Below, piece by piece: positions 1 to 11,548 of a stretch of 64,000 nucleotides of DNA (position 1 is the stretch's first letter; each line of letters starts with the position of its first letter). The stretch is from the NCBI GenBank assembly GCA_916048095.2, contig CAJZIA020000007.1:29497-93496 (forward strand). Direction: 5' to 3'. Source of the DNA: Sacculina carcini (taxonomy: Eukaryota > Arthropoda > Thecostraca > Sacculinidae). Under the pieces are notes generated by a model that was not told the origin of the DNA, made no database searches, and saw only the letters and a list, made by a program, of their open reading frames with translations. A program made the position numbers and the translations under genes.

Positions 1-608
1 ACAAGCACATTATGATTATGATTTATTTCAATGTCCATCCGAAAATAGGTTATTACAGACATCGTTACAGCACAATGAAACAGTACATACACGATATACA
101 CGCAAAGAACAAATTAGACGCACACAACCAGACAACATGTATATAACTGAGGGATATAAGTCAAAAAATGTTAATTGCAAGTAATGAAGAGATATGAAGT
201 ATATGAAGTGTATGAAGACATTGAACAGTGCATGAAGGTCAATTAGAGTAAAAAAGTCCATAACGTCAATTATATCAATGATTAAACTATAAAAACGCTG
301 GACGCTCGCGCGACTCCAACGCGCTCACACACTCTCTCTCTCTAACAATACATAATGAGAGCGTGTGAGAATGCATAAAGAATGCGCGTGAGAGCGTATC
401 TGTATGTGTGTACGTCTGTGTGTGTGGGCGTCTGTGTGTGTGGGTGTTCAAGTGTAATTTTGGAGGACCGACATAGGTTTCGTCCACCGTTTGAAAGTGC
501 CACACAATTCTACCGCTCCCACACTCTTTCTACGCGTGCCACAGTGGCCGCGTTCAAGTGGCGTGGCTGATGCGTGCGTGTTGAGTCATGATCGTTTTTG
601 TCCACACT

Positions 609-1790
609 CAGTGGTTTTCAAACTTGGTGTATGTGGTCGTATTGTCCTCACTCGTGATACGGCTCAGGCGGTGCTGTTTTTGACTAATTCCAGTATTGAG
701 AAGAAAATTGAGATTGAGTTGACTAAATTTGTGATTGTTTTGAAAGACTTTGATGTAGTTATTTAAATATATGAATGTATATATGAATGGTTTGACTGAG
801 GGGATGTTGAGCACATTGCACTGATATTTTCTCCTTGTTATAAATGTTTGCTTTGCATATCATAAAATTGTATTTCGCATAATAGTTCAACATACATCAA
901 TGTACAGGGGAGTACGGCTACATGAATGAGTACAATTACACCGTTAAACGGCTCAAGCGATGCTGTATTTTGGCAAATTTCAGTGCTTCGTTAACATTTA
1001 CTAGTTCAGGAGTACTTAACCGGGGTGCGAGCCTGGTTACTAGGGGTACTAGGTTACTAGGGGTAATTCGCTACAGCTCGTGACATGCACAAAATAACTC
1101 AATAGCACCAAAACCCTGCTTTAGCAGTCACTTCGCTGTCTTTCATTGTCGCAGCAGGTATTACGTTCTTCAACAACAACAACAACAACAACAAGCGTGT
1201 ATTTGATATAGCGCACTAATCAACAAAGGCGCGATAAACATCAACATCAATCAACAAAGGCGCGATAAACATCATCATCAATCAACAAAGGCGCGATAAA
1301 CATGAAATATAGAGATACAAGATATTACATCAAAACGGGAGCTCAGAAAGAATAAAACAAGAGCTAGCAAGGACAAAAATATAACGGGGAAGATAAACAC
1401 CGAATTGTTTTATGCTGAAAAAAAAGAACAGACTTCGACCATTTCCTTGTGATGCACAACAGCCAGGATTAAGAATACGTTCCTTGGGAATATACGGATT
1501 CAACAGTCATGGGACCTCCAACGAACCGGGTATCCGAATTAAGCCATTGTTAGGGAAAACGGCCTCTTATTCTTCTATTTGTACTCTATCTATATCTATA
1601 ATCCGAAATCCAGTCCAACGAATCACATTTAGACCAAGCTAGCATTGGGTGACTAAACGATTCAAACTCGTCTAATTGTTTCGAATAATCCCTTGAATTA
1701 ATTGCTTAGATGTGACGAATGAATTTATCAGCGCTACAGTACAGGGGTTCATAACCGGGGTGGTCAAACACATACGTGAGTGGTTACAAG
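609..1790. repeat. Possible hAT-type transposon end remnants
   Basis: Three short stretches resemble the ends of hAT-family DNA transposons: CAGTGGTTTTCAAACTTGG at 609, a similar 'TTAACCGGGGTGCG' stretch near 1014, and CAGGGGTTCATAACCGGGG near 1743. No matching inverted partners or 8-bp target duplications were found, so element boundaries cannot be drawn. The same motifs recur in block A copy 2. Confidence 0.25.
1217..1302. repeat. 31-bp tandem repeat, about three copies
   Basis: Three near-identical 31-bp units carry the core CAACAAAGGCGCGATAAACA. They follow a short (CAA)n tract. The same array is at 62165-62250 in block A copy 2. Confidence 0.85.
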
Positions 1791-2236
1791 GGGATGAGTA
1801 TATACACGCACATATTTAAAAAATCATTTGTGTAAAATGCATTGTATTGTAACCAAGAAGTAATTTTGCTCCCAGCATTCAGCCTCTGGACGCGCAATGT
1901 TGACGCACCAGACGATCGACATCTCTCAGATAAGAGTGACGGTGCTGCCCGTGTGGCAGCATTTGCAATATGATGAATTGCGTTACAATCGAACCACATC
2001 AACAAAATTGCAATAATACATGCTTAAATACTAGATCACACAGTGGCGCGTTAGGAATTTCCCCGTCGCGTCAGAACGTCCGCCGAGTCCTTTATGTTCC
2101 CAAACGAGCTCATATAAATCGTATTTTACAGCGGATTCTATAACTGTCTGTTTTATATGTTTACCGCGAAAAATTATTTTCCGACAGCAAATTTACGAAT
2201 ATATTAACGAATGTTCACCGGAATGAAATGAAATGT

Positions 2237-2618
2237 TAATACGTATATATATATATATACATTATATACACGCAATAATGAATTATACACGCATATATAA
2301 TATAATATAATATATTATATTAATATAATATATTATAATATATATTAATATATATTAATATATAATATATAATAATTAATATAATAATATAATAATTTAA
2401 TAATTTAATATATAATATAATAATTAATAATTAAATATAATAATTATATATTAATTAATAATTAATAATTAATTAATAATTTAATATATAATATAATAAT
2501 TAATATATAATATATATTATAATATTATTATATTATAATATATTATAATATATTATAATATATTATATTATATATTATATAATATATTATATGTTATATA
2601 ATATAACACGCAATAATG
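2237..2618. repeat. AT-only low-complexity tract
   Basis: About 380 bp of almost pure A/T with many overlapping TATAAT/ATTATA inverted motifs. It lies exactly where block A similarity stops and an inverted copy of block A begins. No gene is visible. Confidence 0.85.
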
Positions 2619-2666
2619 AAGAATGCGCGTGAGAGCGTATACAGATACGCTCTCACGCGCATTCTT
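2619..2666. repeat. Perfect palindrome at an inversion junction
   Basis: Two 22-bp arms (2619-2640 and 2645-2666) are exact reverse complements separated by the 4-bp spacer ACAG. The right arm and spacer belong to the inverted copy of block A sequence. The left arm is the same sequence in direct orientation. This marks a fold-back junction. Confidence 0.9.
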
Positions 2667-3218
2667 TATGCATTCTCACACGCTCTCATTATGTATTGTT
2701 AGAGAGAGAGAGTGTGTGAGCGCGTTGGAGTCGCGCGAGCGTCCAGCGTTTTTATAGTTTAATCATTGATATAATTGACGTTATGGACTTTTTTTACTCT
2801 AATTGACCTTCATGCACTGTTCAATGTCTTCATACACTTCATATACTTCATATCTCTTCATTACTTGCAATTAACATTTTTTGACTTATATCCCTCAGTT
2901 ATATACATGTTGTCTGGTTGTGTGCGTCTAATTTGTTCTTTGCGTGTATATCGTGTGTGTACTGTTTCATTGTGCTGTAACGATGTCTGTAATAACCTAT
3001 TTTCGGATGGACATTGAAATAAATCATAATCATAATGTGCTTGTATGTGTGTAGGAGTGTCACGCTGTGAATTGTCCATGCCCAGCGGCGGCGAGCGAGT
3101 GACCGGACCGGCGACCGAGTGACCGATCGCTCGCACACACGCACAGGCCTAACCCACCGCAACAACCAATCAGCGGCGACCGAGTGACCGGCTCGCCGCT
3201 GATGTGTGTGTGTGTGTA
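2639..3218 (-). repeat. Inverted copy of the R/A repeat, left part
   Basis: Reverse complement of about 60777-61340, also matching 21835-22218 and 1-400. It contains the GC-rich cluster of the motif GGTCACTCGGTCGCC (here on the minus strand, about 3085-3195). It ends in a short (TG)n tract, which is interrupted by the LINE and resumes at 7669. Confidence 0.85.
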
Positions 3219-3336
3219 CGAGTCTTGTGGTAACAGTGGTGACGATCGGTCGTGTCGAGTGGTGTCTGGTGACCTTGAATCCGTGCGTGTGCTTGAATTG
3301 TGTGTGTGTGTGTGTGTGTGTGCGTGTGTGTGTGTG

Positions 3337-3379
<43 letters not shown>

Positions 3380-3439
3380 TCCCGACAATTGAAAATTGCA
3401 ATTTCTGAGAAATCTCAATTGGATATTTGTCTAAACATC

Positions 3440-4627
3440 ATGGAAACCGGACAAAAGCAAGATGATGTAAGCGCTTATTCGGCTGCCAATGATGTGTCTA
3501 ATGGTCCGTTGGATGTCACGGATTTGAACGACACTGATGTACAAACACAACTAAGTTCACAGGTCAACACACCGAGTCTTACAACTACACAGGCGTGTTG
3601 TAAATCATGTGGTGAACAATGCTGGTTGGATTGTCTGAAGTGCGGTAAGTGCAAACACTACACGCATGTCGTCTGCTCCAAACTGCCTGTGTACGCCATT
3701 GTTAACTTTATGAACAGTAGGTGTCAGTACACTTGCGAGAGTTGTGTTAAGGCCCTGTATGGAGAAAAAACTGATGAGCTGTTCACTAAAGTCCTCACAG
3801 TAATGGACACAGAGCATGAAGCCAAAATGCAAAAAAGTCATTACAGTAATGAAAATGCAGAAAAAACTGATAACAAAGTATTACAAACTGAAGACAACAA
3901 AGACAATGTCGATAACATCAATCAACAGACTGTAAAGAAAGCTAATTCAGCTGTTAAAAAAGAGAAAACTTGCTATTTTTATAGACGAAATAAATGCAAG
4001 TACGGACTGAATGGTCGCGGATGCCCATATGCACACCCAAAGCTCTGCTATAAATATAAAGCCAATGGACTCGACCCTGTACGAGGATGCAAGGAAGGAA
4101 AAAAATGCAAATTTTTTCACCCGCCGATATGCCGTGGTTCAGAAAACAACCGAGAATGTTTCAACGATCAGTGTAGACGACTGCATTTGAAGGGTACTCG
4201 TCGCTCTTCTGCAGATCAAACAATACCTCGGCAACCTGAACCCACAGATGAGGTGCCCGCACCGCTACACTGTGGGCCTGTATACAACATGCGTGCTCCA
4301 TTGCGCGAAGTTCGCTCGAAGGTGTACCACACCCGTACACCCGCACAAAACTTACGTGCACCGGTTCGTTCAGATATTCCGTCTACATTAACACATTCTT
4401 TTTCGCCGGGAGCAGCGACATGCTCAGAGACTCGCTCTGCTCAAGCCTTACATGAACAATCACAGGTTAGTTTGATACCTTTTTTAGTACAGCAGATGCA
4501 GCACATGCAGACAGTACAACAGCAAGTGCTGCAAATGCTGGAAAACGGCCCGCGTCGTTGGGGCCCTGCTCCACCAATACTGAACCACTCTCAGACTCCA
4601 CAGCAGAACATGATGCCGATGGCATAA
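3440..4627 (+). CDS. LINE ORF1 protein with PHD-like and three CCCH zinc fingers
   Basis: The frame is open from the (TG)n upstream, but ATG 3440 (METGQK) is the first start after the repeat and gives about 395 aa. Residues near 50-105 form a Cys/His cluster (CKSCGEQC, CLKCGKCKHYTHVVC, CESC) resembling a PHD/RING-like zinc fold. Residues near 175-255 hold three CCCH-type fingers (CKYGLNGRGCPYAH, CKEGKKCKFFH, CFNDQCRRLH). The C-terminus is Gln/Met-rich, suggesting a short coiled coil. By analogy with LINE ORF1 proteins it should bind element RNA. The gene ends in ATGATGCCGATGGCATAA, overlapping ORF2, so translational coupling is possible. Function is inferred. Confidence 0.85.
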   Translation: METGQKQDDVSAYSAANDVSNGPLDVTDLNDTDVQTQLSSQVNTPSLTTTQACCKSCGEQCWLDCLKCGKCKHYTHVVCSKLPVYAIVNFMNSRCQYTCESCVKALYGEKTDELFTKVLTVMDTEHEAKMQKSHYSNENAEKTDNKVLQTEDNKDNVDNINQQTVKKANSAVKKEKTCYFYRRNKCKYGLNGRGCPYAHPKLCYKYKANGLDPVRGCKEGKKCKFFHPPICRGSENNRECFNDQCRRLHLKGTRRSSADQTIPRQPEPTDEVPAPLHCGPVYNMRAPLREVRSKVYHTRTPAQNLRAPVRSDIPSTLTHSFSPGAATCSETRSAQALHEQSQVSLIPFLVQQMQHMQTVQQQVLQMLENGPRRWGPAPPILNHSQTPQQNMMPMA

Positions 4628-7590
4628 ATAAAATAATTACCCTCAACATAGCGGGGATTCTCCCATACAAATACAAGGGGAAAATTAAACTACTAGAAGA
4701 AATTGCAGAAAATGAAAATGCGTTTATGATTTCGCTAACTGAAACACATCTCAGCGATGATATACGAGATGCCGAAATTAAAATGCGAAATTACAGAGCA
4801 TTCAGAGCTGATAGGAAAAACCATCGAAAAAAAGGTGGCGTTTTAACGTATTTGAAGGAACACCTCGCAAAAAAGACTACCGTTATATATTCTGAGTCAA
4901 ATTCATACACAGAGTTACTGATGTTACACATCCGCGCGATTAACGTTATCGCTATTAATATATATAGACCGCCGGCGTGTCCGACGAACAAGTTTATTGA
5001 TCAACTGACCAATATCAATAATATTCTAGAGACATTTGCCACACCAACACCTACAATAGTTCTGAGTGGTGATTTAAATTTCCCGCGCATCGACTGGGAT
5101 TCAGGGACTGTGTACGGGGGAGCTGCAGATATGAGGACACAGGCGAATGAACTGCTGGTGTTTACCAATGACCATTGTCTACAACAAACCATCCGTACAC
5201 CGACTAGAGCAGCAAACATTCTCGACGTATTCATGACCAACAACAACGACTTTATTCGTGAATACTATACAACCCCGACTGATCTGTCAGACCATTACAT
5301 TATTACTCTGGCTAGCAATATCTCGTGGAAAAAATCATCCATTCGTGTTAACAATAGTTCATGCTTTAATGATTTAAATTTCCGTTCAGATTCAGTTTGT
5401 TGGAGTAACATCAGGGAAGAATTGAGAACAGTTGATTGGCAATCCAACATGAGCAATGCTGGACCGGATGAACAGTATGATTTTCTTACCTCCAAATGCT
5501 TGCATATATCAATGAAACATGTGCCACATAAAAGACCGTCACCAAAAAACCAAATACCACGAGATCGAAAAATTTGCATGAGAAAGAGAAGTAATCTCTT
5601 CAAGAAGTTTTTTTACGCGACAGACGTCCGCGTGAAACTGCGTATTGAAAAGAAAATATCCACCATCAATGACAGACTGAAAACCTCAGTAGAAGCTGAA
5701 CAACGTCGTAGTGAACATGCTGCTGTATCGTGCATCAAAACAAACCCGAAATACTTTTATCGATATGCAGCAAACAAGTCCTCTTTAAGAACAGGTATTG
5801 GCCCTCTAGTCAGATCAGATGGTGTCGTCATAGATGAACCCAGAGCTGTTGTAGACACACTCCGCTCTCAGTATGAAAATGTGTTCAGCATACCGGATGC
5901 CGATAAAACTGTAAATACGCCCGTGGAATTTTTCTCAAATGAAGACTTGTTGTCGTTGAGGGATATGCACTTGTCAGCCAATGTGATTCAGATGGTAATA
6001 AAGGAGTTGAACGTAAACTCAGCAGCTGGACCTGACCAATTTCCTGCAATATTTTTAAAAAATTGTGCTGTGGAATTAAGTAAACCTTTGCTACTACTCT
6101 ATGAAACCTCTTTAGAAACAGGCACAATTCCTGCAAAGTTAAAAAGTGCAAAAGTAACACCTATACATAAAGGCGGTTCTAAAAATGAGGCCAAAAATTA
6201 CAGACCGGTAGCTCTTACCTCTCATATCATCAAGATGCTGGAAAAACTCATTGTTAGAAAAATATCCACGTATATAGAGGGGAAAGAAATGATGAACACA
6301 AACCAACATGGTTTCCGTTCAGGTCGGTCATGTCTGACCCAATTACTTGGACACTACGAAAGAGTGCTGAATTCGTTGGAAAGCAATAGAGATGTGGACG
6401 TGATTTACCTTGATTTCGCCAAGGCTTTTGATAAGGTCGATCACGGTATGCTTCTTCATAAGCTCCGCCAATTGGGTATCTCTGGAAGACTTGGTATTTG
6501 GATGCATTGCTTTCTCACTGGCAGAACACAAGTTGTGGCGGCTGACGGAGTGGAATCTGCACCGATGTTGGTCACTAGTGGAGTTCCGCAGGGCACTGTA
6601 CTCGGTCCACTATTATTTACCATCTACATATCTGATATAGACGGCCACACACAACACTCTCATGTCGGATGCTTTGCCGACGATACTCGTGTGTCACGAG
6701 AAGTATCAACATCGTCTGACGCTGAATTACTACAGTCTGATATCGACTCACTGTACCGCTGGGCGAATGATAACAACATGGTTTTCAATCCAACTAAATT
6801 CGAACACATTAGATATAGTTGGAGAAATAATCACAACCATGCAGCCAGTTACGTCTCGCAAGATGGCACAGTGATCACCAAAAAAGATCAGGTCAAAGAT
6901 TTAGGCGTAATTCTCAGTAGTGATTGCAGTTTCACTGCCCATATCGAAAATGTCACCAATAAAGCTCGTAGCCAAGCTGCCTGGATCTTACGTACATTTG
7001 GAACTCGCGAGGCGGAACCTATGCGTGTACTGTTCAAAGCATTGGTGCTTCCATTACTAGAATACTGTTGCCAATTGTGGAGTCCATGGAAGGCTCGTGA
7101 GAAACAACTTCTAGAAGGAGTACAGAGATCTTTCACAGCCAAAATAAAATCCGTGAGACATCTAAGTTACTGGGACCGACTCAAGGCACTTCGACTTTTC
7201 TCGTTAGAACGACGACGTGAGAGATATCATATCATCTACCTGTACAAAATAATGACGGGAAAAGTGATGAACAGTGTAGATATAAAGTTCTACACACACA
7301 GACGACTTGGAAAACTCTGTCGCATACATAACATCAACTCAGAAGCGACCACGAGAGTAAGAACCATCAAGAACAATTCTTTCTCCATAAATGCAGCAAG
7401 ACTCTTCAACGTCCTACCTAGAGAATTGAGAGGCATGTGCGGTGTTAGCCTCAACACATTCAAGCGGAAGCTGGATGAATTTCTCTTCACTGTACCGGAC
7501 GAGCCAAAACTGCAGCACTACAACATCCGAGCGTCCACCAACTCCATCGTCGACCAGTTGGCGCTGAGACGGGCGGACGGACTCTTCTAG
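4558..7590 (+). CDS. LINE ORF2: AP endonuclease and reverse transcriptase
   Basis: An open frame of 1010 codons, overlapping ORF1 by about 70 nt in another frame; the true start may lie within the overlap. The N-terminal endonuclease shows LNIAG, the catalytic SLTETHLS, SGDLNFPRIDW and LSDHYI motifs. The reverse transcriptase (about residues 480-770) shows VTPIHKGG, NYRPVALTS, YLDFAKAFDKVDH, GVPQGTVLGPLLF and the catalytic FADD. The C-terminal region is the usual LINE thumb/tail. It nicks target DNA and reverse-transcribes element RNA in place. No stop or frameshift is visible. Confidence 0.92.
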   Translation: MGPCSTNTEPLSDSTAEHDADGINKIITLNIAGILPYKYKGKIKLLEEIAENENAFMISLTETHLSDDIRDAEIKMRNYRAFRADRKNHRKKGGVLTYLKEHLAKKTTVIYSESNSYTELLMLHIRAINVIAINIYRPPACPTNKFIDQLTNINNILETFATPTPTIVLSGDLNFPRIDWDSGTVYGGAADMRTQANELLVFTNDHCLQQTIRTPTRAANILDVFMTNNNDFIREYYTTPTDLSDHYIITLASNISWKKSSIRVNNSSCFNDLNFRSDSVCWSNIREELRTVDWQSNMSNAGPDEQYDFLTSKCLHISMKHVPHKRPSPKNQIPRDRKICMRKRSNLFKKFFYATDVRVKLRIEKKISTINDRLKTSVEAEQRRSEHAAVSCIKTNPKYFYRYAANKSSLRTGIGPLVRSDGVVIDEPRAVVDTLRSQYENVFSIPDADKTVNTPVEFFSNEDLLSLRDMHLSANVIQMVIKELNVNSAAGPDQFPAIFLKNCAVELSKPLLLLYETSLETGTIPAKLKSAKVTPIHKGGSKNEAKNYRPVALTSHIIKMLEKLIVRKISTYIEGKEMMNTNQHGFRSGRSCLTQLLGHYERVLNSLESNRDVDVIYLDFAKAFDKVDHGMLLHKLRQLGISGRLGIWMHCFLTGRTQVVAADGVESAPMLVTSGVPQGTVLGPLLFTIYISDIDGHTQHSHVGCFADDTRVSREVSTSSDAELLQSDIDSLYRWANDNNMVFNPTKFEHIRYSWRNNHNHAASYVSQDGTVITKKDQVKDLGVILSSDCSFTAHIENVTNKARSQAAWILRTFGTREAEPMRVLFKALVLPLLEYCCQLWSPWKAREKQLLEGVQRSFTAKIKSVRHLSYWDRLKALRLFSLERRRERYHIIYLYKIMTGKVMNSVDIKFYTHRRLGKLCRIHNINSEATTRVRTIKNNSFSINAARLFNVLPRELRGMCGVSLNTFKRKLDEFLFTVPDEPKLQHYNIRASTNSIVDQLALRRADGLF

Positions 7591-7641
7591 TGGCGGTGCA
7601 TCAGCATGGCCACGGGCGAAAATTATCAGCCTGCAACTTCA

Positions 7642-7668
7642 TACCTCAGGAACCTCAGGAACCTCAGG
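7642..7668 (+). repeat. LINE 3' terminal 9-bp repeats
   Basis: Three consecutive copies (TACCTCAGG, AACCTCAGG, AACCTCAGG) end the element immediately before the (TG)n target. A short tandem-repeat tail in place of poly(A) occurs in CR1-like and some other LINE clades. Confidence 0.75.
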
Positions 7669-7860
7669 TGTGTGTGTGTGTGACGGTGTGAGTGTGGAGT
7701 CGTGTTTGAGGTGTTGTCGGGAGTGGTGTGACGTCTTGTAGGGGCGCGTGGAGCAGTCATGGCCAAGCGCGCCTGTCTGCAGTGGCGGCGGCAAGGAGGG
7801 GCTTGCGGGTACTGAAGCCCCCCTACCCCCCCCCCCAAATCATAATAATGGACATTAATA
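7669..7860 (-). repeat. Inverted R repeat, right part
   Basis: Reverse complement of about 21625-21830 and 60577-60775. It continues the R repeat interrupted by the LINE at 3218. It contains the CAGTGGCGGCGGCAAGG terminus shared with short transposon ends elsewhere in the window. It stops where the (TCTG)n array begins. Confidence 0.85.
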
Positions 7861-8536
<676 letters not shown>

Positions 8537-8540
8537 TCAT

Positions 8541-9088
8541 TTTCATGTTTTCCATCTATTTTTGCCACAAGACACAAAAACAAAATACAGAAAAAATAGG
8601 CGTGATGCTAATATTAACATGCACTGGGTTTTTGGATGTTTGCTGCTCCCTTGACGTTTCTTAATATACTTCAGCAATTCTCAATGAAATCTTTTTAATA
8701 CACTTTTTGAATGCTGACATTGATCGAGACATTTTTATTGGTCTTTTTAATTGGTTCTATAGTTATATTCTGCTGTGAAAAAACACATTTTTCTGGCTTT
8801 TGTTCGTGTGTAGGATAATATGAAACTGTCAGGATGTCTGTGGTTTTTTAAAAATGCATTCTGAATATTAAAGAGTAAAGGACCTTGAAAAGCGGAGAAC
8901 ATTTTAATTAGGGTGCAGAGATAAATATGATCTCTAAATTTGACGATATTTAGTTTTTTTAAAAGTGATGAGGTGATGTCGTGATATTTTTTACTACTTA
9001 TTATTAGGGATGTCAAAAGTTAATAAAGTTACTTTTTCACCTAAAGGTCACTTTTTCATAAGCTACCTAAAACTGCATAAAAATGTTG
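8541..9088. other. AT-rich stretch, no gene seen
   Basis: No recognisable coding, repeat or RNA feature. It directly abuts block B. Its counterpart before block B copy 2 falls in the assembly gap. The stretch 9018-9200, crossing into block B, has several spaced copies of a GTTACTTTTTCA-like motif of unknown meaning. Confidence 0.6.
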
Positions 9089-11114
9089 GGTACGATCATT
9101 ATAAAAAAGTTATTAGGTTACCAAAAGTTACTTTTTCATCGTTAGGCTACATATTTTTGCTTTAAGGTTACTTTTCATCGTCAGGTTACCTTGTGTTATT
9201 TTTCTTGTTATTAGGTAAGTTTTCCACCAAGTTTGGTGACTTCTTGCAGATAAGAGGCACAAAAACGGTATATATGACGATAAAATAGAAAAAGAGATGG
9301 AATATTATGTCTGAAGATCAAGAAATGTCAAAATGTATGCTGTTAAGACTTAGCAATTGATAATCACCTTAATACGAGTATCTGTGATACTCGATATTTA
9401 TACCTTTTTGGGTACGCAGGATAGGGTCATTGCATTTTAGGAAATGTCCACGAACCAGAGGATGTCGTGATATGTTTGGAGCGATAGTACGATGTGTGAG
9501 CTCTCTATACCAGATAAGTAAGTAATATTTGAATGAACATTCAAATTTGAGCGACAAGCAAGAATTATGATGTTGTTGATTTTGCAAATATTTTAACAAC
9601 ATTCTACTTGAAACTTAATAAAAGAAGGAATTACTCACATAATAACGGAAATTGTAGACAGATACCAGAATAAGAGCGTGAGCAACGAGTGGCAGTCTTT
9701 CAGTGATATAATCGCTGAATGAAACCTCGATGATCATATGTAAGCGTGTTCGTGCTGACACACATGTACAAGTGAGACGTGCGCTTCAATGCGTGCGTGT
9801 GTATGCGGTGAAAGTTCGTCCAGTTTCGTGGCCTGATTATTGGTGTGATTCGAAGCTCACCAGCCGAATATAAATAAAACGTTTTTCACAACTGTGTTAC
9901 ATCAATATAGTTAAGTTGAGTGCCAAAATTACTCGGCACACATCGACTCATTAAATGTCATTGGAAAAAATTAAATGTCATAATGCTGCCACCGAAATGA
10001 CTGACATAAAAATATGTGTCAAGATCTAAGAAGCAGAAAAATATATTGCAATTCATATCAAAATACTATTATTCGTGTTTTTGGTTCATAAAATAACTTG
10101 CCGAAATTTGAGATGTGTAAGAAAATAAAATTGTGTGTCAAAATTTGGAGTATGACCAAATAACACATAAATTAAAGCACTATATATCATATTTAATTAA
10201 TTATAATATATATATTGCGCATTCATTGAATATATTCAGATATTTACACGCAAACACTGACCCGTTTTGTGAATTTAAAAACCCTCTCGAACCCTTTTGA
10301 TTAATTCAAAACCTATTCATATATATAACCCTTCGGAAGACTGAATTTTTTAGCCTGTAGTAATTCTGTCTATTAAGCCCCGTTGGGAACGTGGGAGTAA
10401 AATTTTGAATTCAATGATGGGCTTAATGGGTGGGACCAACTGTATTTCATGTTTCAACTCCTTATCTTCAATGATAAGCTATTATAATCGCATGCATTGG
10501 TTGAACATCAAGCATTAGTGTTTGTAAATTAATTATTATACGTAATATAATTATTTGAACTATACGCATGTATCCATATGAAACTACTGTATGTATATCA
10601 AACTATACCGACGACTTCAGGCGTTCTCTCTGTCATGAATTTCACAGCATTGAATCAAAGCTACAATTCCGTGACACGAGGCAAGCAACACTGGGCCTCG
10701 CAAAACTCACCCTCAACTATCTCTCTAGCGCAATAACTGCCCTATACGCACCGGCTGGCCCCGCATGACACATCAAGTTCACAAGAATAAGCACTCAAAT
10801 TTAGTTTATAAGCAACACAAGCTGCGGGTTGAGCATCATTAACATAGGAAAAAGCTCTATCCAGAGCAAGCTTGGAAAGACACAAAACGAATACACAAAA
10901 CAAAATATATTATTCAAACATAAATACGACAATCGTAAGTTACTAAGCATCGTGTGCTACAGCTACAAGTGTATATCAGGTGGCTGAATATACGCAAGAA
11001 ATAGGCAAAATTCATATAACCGAAGTTAAGTATATCACAAATTAATTCAATTACTGAAACACGAAACTCATTTGGTATTTACATTAGCAGTAGATGCTTA
11101 ATATGATCTACTGA

Positions 11115-11353
11115 CGGTGGCGGATCCAGAATGCAATTTTGGAGGAGCTGAATTAATGTTGGGGGGCTGAATCTTGGGGGTGATCACTATCACTGCATGC
11201 ATCACTATGCAACGTCTTTGTCATAATGCTTATATCAAGAAATTATACAGAAAAATATTTTTCTTGACCTTTTGTAGTGAATATCGTGGTTATGAGGAGT
11301 TAATCGAAACATTTTTTTCTTCACCCCCTGAATTCCCCCTGGATCCGCCTGTG
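11115..11353. mobile_element. Short non-autonomous DNA transposon (hAT-like MITE)
   Basis: The 239-bp element has imperfect terminal inverted repeats (CGGTGGCGGATCC at the left; the right end reads CACAGGCGGATCC in reverse complement; 10 of 13 match). It is flanked by the 8-bp direct duplication TCTACTGA (11107-11114 and 11354-11361). An 8-bp duplication is typical of hAT elements. It encodes no transposase. Confidence 0.75.
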
Positions 11354-11506
11354 TCTACTGATTATTGAAATGTTACATGGGCGACCAGTAAGCCAATCAA
11401 TTACAACTAGTTTGCTGAAAATATAACTTGTGAAAGATGCACCCTACCTAGTGTGCCTCAGAAGATGTTTGGGTCGGTAGCTTTTTAGTTATGTAAATTT
11501 TTAGTT

Positions 11507-11548
11507 AAAAATTGTAGTTGTGTAAAAATTTATACAACTACAATTTTT
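11507..11548. repeat. Perfect 15-bp inverted repeat
   Basis: Arms AAAAATTGTAGTTGT (11507-11521) and its exact reverse complement (11534-11548) are separated by 12 bp. It could form a hairpin; function is unknown. Confidence 0.8.

Larger units (their letters stand above)
1..2236. repeat. Segmental duplication block A, copy 1
   Basis: Nearly identical to 60936-63185 in the same orientation. The main visible difference is a 13-bp duplication near 61450 in the second copy. The block runs off the left window edge. It contains TG-rich stretches (about 380-450) and no convincing gene; the short ORFs in it have no recognisable domain. Similarity ends abruptly at 2236/63185, where this copy passes into AT-rich DNA. 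Confidence 0.9.
3219..7668 (+). mobile_element. Full-length non-LTR retrotransposon (LINE), CR1/Jockey-like
   Basis: Two overlapping open reading frames encode a zinc-finger ORF1 and an apurinic endonuclease-reverse transcriptase ORF2. The element interrupts the (TG)n tract of an R repeat that is continuous at 21830, 25430 and 60770. The left boundary is uncertain: it may be at 3219, or at about 3379 if the long (TG)n at 3300-3378 is target DNA. The 3' end is three 9-bp repeats (about AACCTCAGG) with no poly(A). Both ORFs are intact, so the copy looks young. Confidence 0.9.

Noticed and set aside
28-261. Minus-strand 77-codon ORF repeated at 2775-3017 and 60963-61196
   Set aside because: It is hydrophobic by AT-rich composition and recurs only because the block is duplicated. 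No domain or splice context was found.
1217-1302. Possible CRISPR-like array of 31-bp repeats
   Set aside because: Units are directly adjacent with no unique spacers, in a eukaryotic context. It is an ordinary tandem repeat.
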